Assembly: GCF_026004055.1 (NCBI RefSeq)
Contig: NZ_BPIJ01000003.1
Coordinates: 282,406-346,405, forward strand
DNA length: 64,000 nt
Origin: Meiothermus sp.
Lineage (GTDB): Bacteria; Deinococcota; Deinococci; Deinococcales; Thermaceae
Reading direction: 5' to 3'
Below the pieces are notes generated by a model that had not been told where the DNA came from, did not search any database, and saw only the letters and a list, made by a program, of their open reading frames with translations. Both the position numbers and the translations under genes were made by a program. Positions 42,529 through 51,395 of the stretch are shown piece by piece. Within the stretch, counting starts at the first letter, position 1. Each line of letters opens with the position of its first letter.

Positions 42529-43527
42529 ATGGGGGGCGCATCCGTAACTGAGCAGCGGCTGGGTTCAGAGCTAGTAGACGATTTGCAACACACCAACGGC
42601 GGACACGTCAAGCTCTTTTGCGGCAATGCCAACCGTCCCCTGGCCGAAGCGGTGGCCAAAGCCCTCGGGGTGCAGCTCGGCAAGGCCACCGTGGAGCGCT
42701 TCCCCGATGGCGAGGTGCAGGTGCGTTTGCTGGAGAGCATCCGGGGCGACGATGTGTACCTGATCCAGCCCACCGCTCCACCGGTCAACGATAATCTGAT
42801 GGAATTGCTGGTGTTGGCCGACGCGGTGCGCCGCAGCAGCGCCGGGCGTATCAATGCGGTCATTCCCTACTTTGGCTATGCCCGCCAGGACAAACAAACC
42901 CAGGGCCGCGAGCCCATCACCGCCCGGCTGGTAGCGGGCCTGCTAGAGCACGTGGGCATCCACCGGGTAATTACCGTAGACCTGCACGCCCCCCAGATTC
43001 AGGGGTTTTTTTATCAGCCGGTGGACGAGCTCTCGGCGGTGCGGCTATTCGCCGAGTACCTGGAAAGCCAGCACCTGACCGAAAACGCCGTGGTGGTCTC
43101 GCCCGACTCGGGCCGGGCCGAGCAGGCCCGCAGGCTCTCCGAGCGGCTGGGCCTGCCCCTGGCCATCCTGGCTAAGCGCCGCACCGGCCCCCGCGAGACC
43201 CAGGTCAGCTATGTGATTGGGGATGTGGCGGGCAAGCGCCCCCTCATCATTGATGACATCATCTCCACCGGCGGCACCATCCGGCGCGGGGTGGAGGCCC
43301 TGCTGGCCGCCGGGGCCGCCCCAGAAGTGGTGGTGATGGCCTCGCACGCGGTGCTGGTGGGCAACGCCCGCGAGAACCTGGCCCACCCGGCCATCCGCGA
43401 GGTGGTCTTTACCGATACCATCGCGCTTAATCCAGCGCTGGGCTACACCATCCTGCCCACCGCGCCCCTCCTGGCCCAGGCCATCCGGCGGGTGCACACC
43501 AACCAGTCGGTGAGTGTGTTGATCTAA
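42529..43527 (+). CDS. prs: Ribose-phosphate pyrophosphokinase
   Basis: It makes PRPP from ribose 5-phosphate and ATP for nucleotide, His and Trp synthesis. The 332-residue protein contains KLFCGNANRPLAEAVAKALG, the catalytic flexible loop YFGYARQDKQTQGREPITA, the divalent-metal motif TVDLHAPQIQGFF and the PRPP loop LIIDDIISTGGTI near 245. An N-terminal extension of about 25 residues precedes the usual start, but the ribosome site supports it. Its TAA overlaps the stop of the convergent peptidase gene by 4 bases. Confidence 0.95.
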   Translation: MGGASVTEQRLGSELVDDLQHTNGGHVKLFCGNANRPLAEAVAKALGVQLGKATVERFPDGEVQVRLLESIRGDDVYLIQPTAPPVNDNLMELLVLADAVRRSSAGRINAVIPYFGYARQDKQTQGREPITARLVAGLLEHVGIHRVITVDLHAPQIQGFFYQPVDELSAVRLFAEYLESQHLTENAVVVSPDSGRAEQARRLSERLGLPLAILAKRRTGPRETQVSYVIGDVAGKRPLIIDDIISTGGTIRRGVEALLAAGAAPEVVVMASHAVLVGNARENLAHPAIREVVFTDTIALNPALGYTILPTAPLLAQAIRRVHTNQSVSVLI

Positions 43528-45119
43528 GGGCCGCCGGACATATCCAGCAAGCCCTGTCCCCTGGCCTCCACCGGCGCATCCCCCAGGGGGGTAGGGTTGG
43601 TCAGGTTGGCCAGCAGGGTGAGCTCCAAGGCCTCCGGGGTGAGGGGGGTGAAAACGCTGGCCTGGCGCAAAACCGCCGCCGCCCCGGCCACCAGGGGAGC
43701 GGCAAACGAGGTGCCGGTGAACTCGGCCTCGAGGTTCGCCGGGCGCAGGCTCCGCACCCGCTCACCCGGCGCCACCAGGTCTAGGTAATCGCCTTGGTTG
43801 CTGAAGCTGCTCACGCGGAAGGCCGTACCGTAAAGCCCCACCGCCCCCACGCTCAACAGCCCCTTCAGAGGGGTCATGCGGCGGGCGGGGTCGCGGTGCG
43901 CCGAGAGCCCCCGGTTCCCTCCAAAGGAAGCCGGGAAGTGGTGCAACACGCCTTTCTTGCTACTGCGGATGGCCCACTGGTTGCCGGCGGCGGCCACCAC
44001 CGGAACCCCCTTCACCCCACGCTTCATGAGGGCATCTTTGAGCAGGATGTAGACGATCTCGCTGGGGGTATCGCTGCCTAGGCTAAGGTTCAGCACAAGT
44101 TTCTGATTGGTGTTCTTTTCGGCATAGGCCACCGCATGACAGATCCCCCGGATGACCGCCGAGAGAGCGCACTTGCCGTCTTTGTCGCAGCTTTTGATGG
44201 GGAGGATTCCGGCTGCAGACGCCACCCCGTAGGCTGCATCGGCGGCCAGCACCGCCGCGGCGGTGCCGTGGCCCAGGCCATCTTTGTACTCGTCTAGGTT
44301 GGGGTTGGGGGTTGTGGGGTTGGTAAAGTCGGCCCCACCGGAACGGAGGTTGAGGCTGGTTAGGTTGGCCACCCCGGTGTCCACGATGGCGATGGTGGTA
44401 CCTGCGCCGGTGAAGTTGCTGGCCGGGTTGCGCTGGATGGCCTGCCGGGCGTTGATGGGGCTGCTGTTCGGGCTGGGGGGCAGGTCGGAGCCGGTGTCGT
44501 AGCCGGTCAGGGGGTCTATGCCCAGAATGCCGTCCAGGTCTACCACTGCGCCTGCAGCGGCGGCCTCGAGCCGCTCCAGCAAAGCCCCCACCGCCAGGGG
44601 TGGGCCGGAAGCCTGGGCCACCTGGGCCAGCCTCCCCGCACAGGGCCCGGCGTCGCCGCCCAGGGGTATGGAGGGTTCTCCTTGGGATCCAGGCACCACC
44701 CGTAGCCCGGCCCCGGCCACCTGCTGGGCAAAGGCGCTGTCGGTCACGCTCGGCTTGAGCACCACCAGGGCTCCCGCGCCCACGCTCTCGCCCAGCACGG
44801 TCAGGCTGCCGGTAGCCCGGTTGGCCCCGTCGGTAATGTCCAGCGCCTGCGGGCCACCCCAGAAGTTGGGGGGCACTTTGAAGACTACCGTGCTGCCCGC
44901 CCCCGCCGGCTCAGTCCGCAGGCCGCCGACCTCCTCCCCCGCCAGGCGCAGGCGCAGACCCCCGCTCGCCCGCCAGGGCAGACCCACCCGTACCTCCTCC
45001 TCCCAGGCCGCCCGCCTGGGCGAGGGATAGACCTCCGCCGTGATAGGGGTACTCCCACGTCCTGAAAGGTCGCAGCCCACCAGACTCATCACCGCCGCCA
45101 ACACCAGCATCCATCGCAT
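43524..45119 (-). CDS. Subtilisin-like (S8) serine peptidase lipoprotein 1
   Basis: A 531-residue exported protease. The signal MRWMLVLAAVMSLVGC has a lipobox with Cys16. A propeptide-like region to about 230 precedes the catalytic domain, with Asp247 (IAIVDTGVAN), His284 (GLGHGTAAAV), the oxyanion Asn380 (VAAAGN) and Ser471 (GTSFAAPLVAGAA). Insertions around a CDKDGKC motif may form a disulfide. The ATG at 45119 has GGAGG upstream. Its promoter carries a putative SARP site, and the gene is adjacent to the SARP gene in the same direction. Confidence 0.9.
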   Translation of the reverse strand: MRWMLVLAAVMSLVGCDLSGRGSTPITAEVYPSPRRAAWEEEVRVGLPWRASGGLRLRLAGEEVGGLRTEPAGAGSTVVFKVPPNFWGGPQALDITDGANRATGSLTVLGESVGAGALVVLKPSVTDSAFAQQVAGAGLRVVPGSQGEPSIPLGGDAGPCAGRLAQVAQASGPPLAVGALLERLEAAAAGAVVDLDGILGIDPLTGYDTGSDLPPSPNSSPINARQAIQRNPASNFTGAGTTIAIVDTGVANLTSLNLRSGGADFTNPTTPNPNLDEYKDGLGHGTAAAVLAADAAYGVASAAGILPIKSCDKDGKCALSAVIRGICHAVAYAEKNTNQKLVLNLSLGSDTPSEIVYILLKDALMKRGVKGVPVVAAAGNQWAIRSSKKGVLHHFPASFGGNRGLSAHRDPARRMTPLKGLLSVGAVGLYGTAFRVSSFSNQGDYLDLVAPGERVRSLRPANLEAEFTGTSFAAPLVAGAAAVLRQASVFTPLTPEALELTLLANLTNPTPLGDAPVEARGQGLLDMSGGP

Positions 45120-45177
45120 CTTGAACCTCCAGATAGAGGGTCTCCTCGAGCCAGTACGCGCTTCGTGGCATGTCTTC

Positions 45178-45211
45178 ATACTGTTATGGCTACCCTGAAC
45201 GCTCCATGAAC
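45178..45211 (-). promoter_or_regulatory. Putative SARP operator and -10 for S8 peptidase 1
   Basis: Reading the minus strand, GTTCATGGAGCGTTCAGG (45211-45194) contains two heptamers with an 11-bp period, followed after exactly 10 bases by CAGTAT (45183-45178). The transcription start would give a leader of about 50 bases with a GGAGG ribosome site. The heptamers lie in the last codons of the SARP gene. Confidence 0.6.
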
Positions 45212-47565
45212 GCCCGCAGTTGCTCGCGCTGCTGCTGGGCCAGGTCGAAGTATCCGGCGTTCTCCGAGACCGCGATGGCCTCCTGCCAGACCTCGAGGTC
45301 GCCCAATAGCTCGGCCAGGTTGGAGAGGGCCAGGGCCAGCACATAGGCCTCGCCCGCCTCCCGCGCCGCCAGGATGGCCTTGTGGTAGTAGTGTTTGGCT
45401 TCGTCCAGGCGGTTTTGCATGTGGAACAAAGCCCCGATGTTGTTCTGAGCCAGGGCCGCTTTCTTGAGGTTGCCCGCCTCCTGGGCCAGCCCTTCGGCCT
45501 CACGGTAGCTCTCCAGGGCTTCTTCGAAGCGTTTTTGTCGTTCCAGTTCCTTGCCCAGGTTGATGAGGGCCTGGGCTTTGAGGTTCTTGTTGTCCTGGGC
45601 GGCTTCCAGAAGCTCCTGGAAAACCAGGGTCACGTCCTCGCCCATGCGGGCGCGGGCAATGGCTGCGTTGCTGAGCGCATCCAGGCGCCGGTTTTCATCC
45701 CCCAAACCCAGCCACAAAGCGGCGGCCCGTCGAAAGGCCCCGGCGGCCTCTATAAAGCTGCCTTTGGCCAGAAAAATCAGGCCCAGGGTGTTCTGCGCCT
45801 CGGCCCGGGCCTCCATGCCCCCCGAAAGAGCCTTCTCGGCAGCGGCCTGGGCCTCCTCGGCCCGGCCCAACCGGTGGAAGAGGGCGGCCAGCAGGGCCTG
45901 TTGCTCGGAGCTCGGGGGTAAAAAGCGCACTACCTCGAGGGCTTCCTTGTACATGCCCGCCCGCTCCAGGGCCCGTGCGCGCAGCAGGGCAATCTCGGGG
46001 TGGGCCGGGGCTTCGGCCAGCTCCTCGGCGGCGCGTTTGGGAAAGCCCCGCCGGATGAGCTCGCTGGCCCAGGTGATGTAGGCCTGCTGCAGGTGGGGCA
46101 GGTCGGCGTCCTCGAGCAACCCTCGAGCCCGGCGGTACAGCGGCAGGGCTTGTTGGGGTTTGAGCCGGCGGGCCAGCCCCAGGCTGAGCCGGGCCTCGAG
46201 GGTGGGGCGTTCGGCCAAAAAGCGCAGGGCCGCCTCGCGCCCAAAAACCACCCCGTTCAGGTCAATCAGGCCGGCGGAAAGAAGCAAGTCTACGGCCTGG
46301 GCCATCTCGGTCGCGTTCAGGCCCAGGGCCTGGCGTACCAGCAGCAGGTCGGGGGTTTCCAGCAAGGCCAGGCCCATGTAGACCTGCCGAACCGGCTCGG
46401 GCAAGCCCAGCAGGCGGGCTTCCAGGGCAGTCTGGATGGGCTCACCGCGCAGCCAGGCGCCCACCAGGGCGGGCACGCCCCCGGTGGTCTCGAAAGCCCC
46501 CGGATAACTGGCCAGCTCCTCTAGGGTGAGGGGCTCCAGCTCAACCAAGCGGTCTACCGCAAAGGGGGGCTCCCCCCGGCCCGCAAGCACCACCCGGATG
46601 GGTGGGCGCAAAGCCCGCAAGCGGGTAAGGATGCGCTGACTCTCGGGGTCTATCTGCTCCCAGTCGTCGAGCAGCAGGTTCTCGCGCAGCTGGGCAATGC
46701 CGCGCAGCAGGGCCTCCTCGCCCCCCTGGATGTTCTCGAGCAGGGGTTCCAGTGTGGCGTAAGGGAGCCCTGTGCGGGCCGGTAGGTACAGCCAGCCGGT
46801 GCGACCCGCCACCTCGTGCAGCAGGGCGGTCTTGCCCATCCCGGCCCCACCCCTAACCCAGGCCCAGGCCCCCTCCTGGAGGGCCAGCAAAGTGGCCATC
46901 TCGGGCTCCCGCCCCACCAGGGCTTGGCGCAGGCGACCCCGCGCAGCCTGGCTCGAGCCGCCCAACGTAATGCCCAGCTCTCGCGCCTCGCGCTCGAGGG
47001 CCTCGGCCAGGGGATGCTCGGCCGCCAGCAGCAGCCGGTACACCTTGGGCAGCTCCTCCGGCTCCAAAGGCGGTGCACCGGCCACCTGGTGGGCGTGTTC
47101 GGCCTTACGGGCGGCTTCGCCAAACTTCCCCTGGTGAGCAGCTTTTTCGGCCAGAACCAGATACGCCTGCCGAACCTCCGAAGCCAGCCGCTCGCGCACC
47201 CCCAGCACCCACTCCTCCAGCTCTGCGCCCAGGCTCTCCTTCAGCCCCTCGGCAAAAGGCCCTCTGTAAAAGCCCACCCCCTCTTCCCAGCGTCCCGCCC
47301 GCAGGGCATCCTGCAAGGCCAGGGCGTCGCAGTCCAGATCTACCCAGGCCCGGCTCTCGTCGTTGTAGGCCACGCCCAGCTTGCGCAGCTTGGCCAGCGC
47401 CACCGCCAGCGAGTTCATGGGGTCGGCAGCCTCGGGCCAGAACAGCTCGGCCAGAAAGCGCCTTGGCTTGGGGCCCTCCAGGGCCAGGTAGGCCAGGAGC
47501 AACAGGGGCTTCTCCCGGCTGAAACTGCTCCCCTCCAGCCGCAGGCCGCCCAGGGTGTGAAGCAT
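45190..47565 (-). CDS. SARP-type regulator with AAA and TPR domains
   Basis: A 791-residue transcription regulator. Residues 1-90 match the winged-helix domain of SARP proteins (MLHTLGGLRLEG, then LLLLAYLALEGPKPRRFLAELFWP). Residues about 95-190 are a bacterial transcriptional activation (BTAD) domain. A STAND/AAA-like ATPase follows with Walker A GGAGMGKT at 239-246 and a DDWEQID Walker B type segment near 295. The C-terminal third is TPR repeats. The ATG is 6 bases from TAAACT, so it is leaderless. It is surrounded by the three promoters that carry the double-heptamer motif, and is their likely activator. Confidence 0.88.
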   Translation of the reverse strand: MLHTLGGLRLEGSSFSREKPLLLLAYLALEGPKPRRFLAELFWPEAADPMNSLAVALAKLRKLGVAYNDESRAWVDLDCDALALQDALRAGRWEEGVGFYRGPFAEGLKESLGAELEEWVLGVRERLASEVRQAYLVLAEKAAHQGKFGEAARKAEHAHQVAGAPPLEPEELPKVYRLLLAAEHPLAEALEREARELGITLGGSSQAARGRLRQALVGREPEMATLLALQEGAWAWVRGGAGMGKTALLHEVAGRTGWLYLPARTGLPYATLEPLLENIQGGEEALLRGIAQLRENLLLDDWEQIDPESQRILTRLRALRPPIRVVLAGRGEPPFAVDRLVELEPLTLEELASYPGAFETTGGVPALVGAWLRGEPIQTALEARLLGLPEPVRQVYMGLALLETPDLLLVRQALGLNATEMAQAVDLLLSAGLIDLNGVVFGREAALRFLAERPTLEARLSLGLARRLKPQQALPLYRRARGLLEDADLPHLQQAYITWASELIRRGFPKRAAEELAEAPAHPEIALLRARALERAGMYKEALEVVRFLPPSSEQQALLAALFHRLGRAEEAQAAAEKALSGGMEARAEAQNTLGLIFLAKGSFIEAAGAFRRAAALWLGLGDENRRLDALSNAAIARARMGEDVTLVFQELLEAAQDNKNLKAQALINLGKELERQKRFEEALESYREAEGLAQEAGNLKKAALAQNNIGALFHMQNRLDEAKHYYHKAILAAREAGEAYVLALALSNLAELLGDLEVWQEAIAVSENAGYFDLAQQQREQLRAFMERSG

Positions 47566-47571
47566 GCCCCT

Positions 47572-47577
47572 AGTTTA
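47572..47577 (-). promoter_or_regulatory. -10 hexamer of the SARP gene
   Basis: TAAACT on the minus strand, 6 bases before the ATG. The corresponding -35 zone (about 47595-47600) overlaps the double heptamer at 47593-47610, which would allow autoregulation. Confidence 0.5.
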
Positions 47578-47592
47578 CCGACCCCTGTGGCC

Positions 47593-47626
47593 GTTCATGG
47601 AGCGTTAAGGGGTGTTTCGTTAATCT
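47593..47626 (+). promoter_or_regulatory. Putative SARP operator and -10 for the gene at 47633
   Basis: GTTCATG (47593-47599) and GTTAAGG (47604-47610) are 11 bp apart. Ten bases later comes TAATCT (47621-47626), then six bases and the GTG start at 47633. Confidence 0.6.
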
Positions 47627-47632
47627 CCAAGC

Positions 47633-47974
47633 GTGCTACGGTTTATGGCTTTTGGCGACAATGTCCTGTACAGGCTGACCAGCAGCGACCAGAGCGGCAG
47701 CGGCACCAAGACCCTCACTCCGGCTATTCAGGTGAGTGTTTCGGTAGGGGCGTTGCTCGAGGGCATGGCCTTCGACGAGGGCGGCGGGATGTGGATTACC
47801 TACTCCGCCGGCAAGTTTGCCCGTCTCTCCTCTTCACAACTCGGCACCAGCAGCACCTCGGGTAGCCCCACCACTCCCGAGCGTATTATTACCAGCAACA
47901 GCATCGGCAGTGCGGGAGGCCTGGCCCTATATCCCGCCCCGGCCAGTCTCCCACTCTTCCACAAGTTGCCATAG
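47633..47974 (+). CDS. Short beta-propeller-like protein, possibly truncated
   Basis: A 113-residue product starting VLRFMAFGDNVLYRL at a GTG six bases after a -10. The pattern GALLEGMAFDEGGGMWITYSAGKFARLS resembles one or two blades of an NHL or beta-propeller protein, and the end IGSAGGLALYP looks like the terminal strand of a larger one. No signal peptide is present, so it may be the 3' remnant of a longer gene now driven by a recruited promoter. It ends before a strong terminator. It lies between the SARP gene and the second protease. Confidence 0.5.
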   Translation: MLRFMAFGDNVLYRLTSSDQSGSGTKTLTPAIQVSVSVGALLEGMAFDEGGGMWITYSAGKFARLSSSQLGTSSTSGSPTTPERIITSNSIGSAGGLALYPAPASLPLFHKLP

Positions 47975-47993
47975 ATCTTTTGCCAATCCCTCA

Positions 47994-48017
47994 ATCCCGC
48001 CCTAGGGCGGGATTTTT
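47994..48017 (+). terminator. Rho-independent terminator
   Basis: A perfect palindrome (ATCCCGCCCT and AGGGCGGGAT, 47994-48013) followed by TTTT lies 20 bases after the stop of the 47633 gene and insulates it from the downstream protease promoter. Confidence 0.8.
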
Positions 48018-48043
48018 GGTTTGTCGGACTTGTGTTCCCAGTC

Positions 48044-48077
48044 GTTCATGGGTCGTTCAACCCCTCGCCTCTACCCT
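48044..48077 (+). promoter_or_regulatory. Putative SARP operator and -10 for S8 peptidase 2
   Basis: GTTCATG (48044-48050) and GTTCAAC (48055-48061) are 11 bp apart, and TACCCT (48072-48077) follows after exactly 10 bases. A GTTCCCA at 48034 might be a weaker third repeat. The leader of about 37 bases ends in GGAGG before the ATG at 48121. Confidence 0.65.
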
Positions 48078-48120
48078 TGGAGCAGCTTCGGGAGAACCCG
48101 AAGACCCGAGGAGGAAAACC

Positions 48121-50643
48121 ATGAAACACCTTTGGAAAGCACTCTTTACCAGCTCGCTGCTCTTGTTGGCGGCCTGTGGAACCCAAAGGCCCGCCGGAAC
48201 CTTGCAAATTCCTGTGGACACCAGCCTGACTCCCGCCCAGGCCACCCTCCCCGGCCCCGACGGCAGCCCGCGCCCGCTGGCCCGCATGGTGGGCGAAAGC
48301 GGGATCCCCATGGACTTTGTGCTGGGCGAGCTGGTGGTCAGCACCGATGACGAATCCAAGCTCAATGCCTTCCTGGCCCGCTGGGGCGGGCAGGTGATAG
48401 GTCAGGCGGAAAAGGTGGGCGACGCCCCCAAAACCTATCAGGTGAAGCTCAACCCCTCGGCGGCCCAGGTGGAGCGCATCCTGCAGCAGCTCAACCAGAA
48501 CCTACCCGACCTGAAGGGGCGTTTTAGCACCTCGAGCCCTGCTGCCGCCCAGTTGCTGGCGGTGGCGCTGGCCGAGGCCCACCAGGAAAAAATGACCGTC
48601 ACCCCCAACTTTGTGCTTACCTCCGGGGCCATCGCCGACGGAAGCACCAGCGAAGCCCCTACATCGGAATCCGATGGCATTCCCTACAGCCCCAGTGCCT
48701 TCCAGTGGACCTACATGAACCGGGGCAGCGCCCAGGATATTGGGGTAGGTGAGGCCTGGCGCTTGCTCGCGCGGGCCGGACGCTTTAGCAACAAGGTTCG
48801 CATCATGATTCTGGACGGTGGGTTTGCGCCCAGCGGCGACTTCCCCGAAACCAGCCAGGTAGTGGGAAGCTGGAACGAACCCAACGCCCTGCAATGCTCG
48901 GGCGGAAATTCCTGCCCCTGGCACGGCACCCACGTCACGACCTCGGCCATGGGCCGTCCCGACAATGCCTTTGGCGTGGCGGGCCCCGCTGGGCCGGTAG
49001 GGGAGCTGCTGGCGGTGCCTTTCCAGGGAGACTTTATCGGTATTATCACCACCCTCGAGCGCATCATCACCGCTACCCTTTTCGGCAATCCCAAAATCAT
49101 CAACATGAGCTTTGGCTTCGAGCTCGATCTGGGCTGGGACGCCGCAGTCAAAGTGGCCTGCCTGTTCCTATGCCCCGCGCCCAGCGAGATCATAGACGGC
49201 TTCACCGCAGCGGTTTCGGCAAGTGGCAAGCTAATTTTTGCTTCAGCGGGGAATGACGGCAAGGACGTGGACAACGGCGGCGGCATCGAAGGCTCGACCC
49301 ATATTCCCTGCGAGTCGGTCGGGGTGATCTGCGTGGGAGGCATGGCCCACGACGCCACAGCCCGCGACGCAGGTTCCAACTTTGGCAGCAAGCGCGACGA
49401 CAACAGCGTGGACATCTATGGGCCTTACTGGCTCTGGGTCGGCTTCGACCCCGACAACCGGGCCAATCAGGCCCGCCTGCGGGCCGGCACCAGTTATGCC
49501 TCCCCCTTTGTGGCCGGGGTGGCGGCGCTGGTCTGGGCAGCCAACCCCTCTCTGAACGCCGGTCAGGTCTGGGCCATCCTGCGCGATACGGCCCATGTGG
49601 GTGGGGTGGGGGTACGGGGCCACGAGCGCCGGGTGAATGCCTTTGCTGCGGTTTCCCGGGCCCTCGAGGTGGGCACCAGCGGCCCCAGCATCGCGCTGAG
49701 CGACTCGGCCACCGCCCACCTCAACCGCGAGTGGAGTGTGACCGCCAACGTGACCGATTTTGCCGGGAACAACTGCCCACCCGTCTACTGCCCGCTATCC
49801 TTTGACCCGGCCCCCACCCGGATCGTGGGCAACACCGCCTTCTACCGGTTCAATACGGCAGGAAGCCGCACGGTTCGGGTCACAACCCGCGATCTGCTGG
49901 GCCGTGAAGCCAGCGAGAGCCGGACGGTCATGGTAGTAAATACCCCGCCGGAGGTCTCGATTTCCCAACCCAGCAGCGGCGCCAGCTTCTTTGTGGGGCA
50001 GAGCGTGCAACTGCTGGGTTCGGCCACCGACCTGAACGAAGGCCCCGACCCCGGCCCCGGCCCTATTGCCTGCCGCTGGACCAGCAGCAATTCTGGGGAC
50101 ACCAGTTTCCCTCGCACCGGCTGCAACACCACCGCCAGCTTCTCCACCACCGGCACCCGCACCCTCACCCTGACCGCCACCGACCCCCAGGGGCTCAGCA
50201 CTTCAGCCAGCGTGAGCATCACCATCAACCCCGCCCCGGCCAACCTGCCGCCCAACATCACCCTCGGTAGTTTGTCACCGGCCACTCCCAACTACATAGA
50301 TGGCTACTCCTGGAGCACTCGGCTGACCGCCACCGGCAGCGCCACCGACCCCGAGGGCAACACCCCCATCACCTACACCTGGCGGGCCACCTCGTTCCGG
50401 CCCAATAGCACTACCGTCTGGCGCAGCAACATCACCCTCAGTACCAGCACCACCAACGGCAACCTGGATTGGACGCCCAGTTCCTTCAACCCCAGCAACT
50501 TGATCGGCGACTTAGGTGATTTTGGTAACGACTGCTACAACGGCCAGATCGTGCGGCTGACGCTGACCGCTACCGACTCGCTGGGCAACAGCAGCACCCG
50601 CAGCCTGCCCGATATCAAGGTATACCGCTGCACGCTGGATTGA
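48121..50643 (+). CDS. Subtilisin-like (S8) serine peptidase lipoprotein 2
   Basis: An 840-residue exported protease. The signal MKHLWKALFTSSLLLLAAC has a lipobox with Cys19. A propeptide (about 40-200) precedes the catalytic domain with Asp232 (MILDGGFAP, where the usual DTG/DSG is DGG), His268 (CPWHGTHVTTSAMG), Asn378 (ASAGND) and Ser458 (GTSYASPFVAGVAAL). Three Ig-like or PKD-like domains follow (for example EVSISQPSSGASFFVGQSV near 645), probably to hold cell-wall or S-layer glycans. GGAGGAAAACC precedes the ATG. It belongs to the putative SARP regulon. Confidence 0.92.
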   Translation: MKHLWKALFTSSLLLLAACGTQRPAGTLQIPVDTSLTPAQATLPGPDGSPRPLARMVGESGIPMDFVLGELVVSTDDESKLNAFLARWGGQVIGQAEKVGDAPKTYQVKLNPSAAQVERILQQLNQNLPDLKGRFSTSSPAAAQLLAVALAEAHQEKMTVTPNFVLTSGAIADGSTSEAPTSESDGIPYSPSAFQWTYMNRGSAQDIGVGEAWRLLARAGRFSNKVRIMILDGGFAPSGDFPETSQVVGSWNEPNALQCSGGNSCPWHGTHVTTSAMGRPDNAFGVAGPAGPVGELLAVPFQGDFIGIITTLERIITATLFGNPKIINMSFGFELDLGWDAAVKVACLFLCPAPSEIIDGFTAAVSASGKLIFASAGNDGKDVDNGGGIEGSTHIPCESVGVICVGGMAHDATARDAGSNFGSKRDDNSVDIYGPYWLWVGFDPDNRANQARLRAGTSYASPFVAGVAALVWAANPSLNAGQVWAILRDTAHVGGVGVRGHERRVNAFAAVSRALEVGTSGPSIALSDSATAHLNREWSVTANVTDFAGNNCPPVYCPLSFDPAPTRIVGNTAFYRFNTAGSRTVRVTTRDLLGREASESRTVMVVNTPPEVSISQPSSGASFFVGQSVQLLGSATDLNEGPDPGPGPIACRWTSSNSGDTSFPRTGCNTTASFSTTGTRTLTLTATDPQGLSTSASVSITINPAPANLPPNITLGSLSPATPNYIDGYSWSTRLTATGSATDPEGNTPITYTWRATSFRPNSTTVWRSNITLSTSTTNGNLDWTPSSFNPSNLIGDLGDFGNDCYNGQIVRLTLTATDSLGNSSTRSLPDIKVYRCTLD

Positions 50644-50660
50644 GCACTTGAAGTTGTAAC

Positions 50661-50682
50661 GGAGGGCCTTTTTGGGCCCTCC
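50661..50682 (+). terminator. Terminator-like hairpin after S8 peptidase 2
   Basis: GGAGGGCC (50661-50668) pairs with GGCCCTCC (50675-50682) around a T-rich loop. No U-tract follows, so termination may be partial and the next gene could be partly co-transcribed. Confidence 0.5.
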
Positions 50683-50732
50683 ACTCGCACGGATACCTCG
50701 TACACTTAAAGCGACCCGCGAAAGGAGGAAAC

Positions 50733-51395
50733 ATGAGGAAACTCTGGGTTGTGATTGGAACCGGCCTATGCGCTTTAGCGCTGGCCCAGGCGGTGCAAAA
50801 GACCTATCGCCTCCTCATCAACGGCCAGGCCGCCAGCGGGCAGGCAGTGGTGGTGGGGGGCAAGACCTATGTTTCGCTGGATGCGCTGAAGGCCGCCGGG
50901 GTGGGCGTGAGCCTCTCGGGCTCCACCCTGAGCCTCACCCTGCCGGGCGCTCCGCAGGCCCAGGGCGGGGCCAACCAGGTGGCGGCCTTAGAGGGTTGCC
51001 TGAACGAGTGGCTCTTCAATGGCATCTGGCGCTTCCGGGTGCTCTCCGTAGAGCCCCTGCCCCCCGGAGGGCGGGGGGGCTGGAAGGCCAAAGTAGAGTT
51101 GCGCAACGGCACCAACGTCAACGGCGCGGCGTTGGCCGGTACCGGCTGGCAGGGCCTGCTCTTGGCCCTGGACAACGGCAACACCGTTGAGTCGGGCTAT
51201 GTTCAGATGCGGGACAAGCCTTTTGCCCAGGGCACCGGCATGGTGCAGGAGGCGGTGTTCTACTCCAAGGAGACCGACCGAACCCCCACCAAGCTGCTGT
51301 TGCTGCTCGAGCCTAAGAAGATGCTTACCACCCTTCCGGTTCGATACAGCGTGGCCGACCCCAGCTTCCGGGTGCGGCTGGACTGCCGTAAGTAG
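50733..51395 (+). CDS. Secreted protein with copper-amine-oxidase-like N-domain
   Basis: A 220-residue exported protein. The signal peptide MRKLWVVIGTGLCALALA is followed by KTYRLLINGQAASGQAVVVGGKTYVSLDALKAAGVGVSLSGSTL, the repeat fold called the copper amine oxidase N-domain or stalk domain, common in wall-associated proteins. The C-terminal 130 residues have no known family but contain two Cys (EGCLNEWLF and the last DCRK) that could pair. AAAGGAGG precedes the ATG and TACACT near 50701 is a likely -10. It lacks the SARP heptamers. Confidence 0.7.
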   Translation: MRKLWVVIGTGLCALALAQAVQKTYRLLINGQAASGQAVVVGGKTYVSLDALKAAGVGVSLSGSTLSLTLPGAPQAQGGANQVAALEGCLNEWLFNGIWRFRVLSVEPLPPGGRGGWKAKVELRNGTNVNGAALAGTGWQGLLLALDNGNTVESGYVQMRDKPFAQGTGMVQEAVFYSKETDRTPTKLLLLLEPKKMLTTLPVRYSVADPSFRVRLDCRK

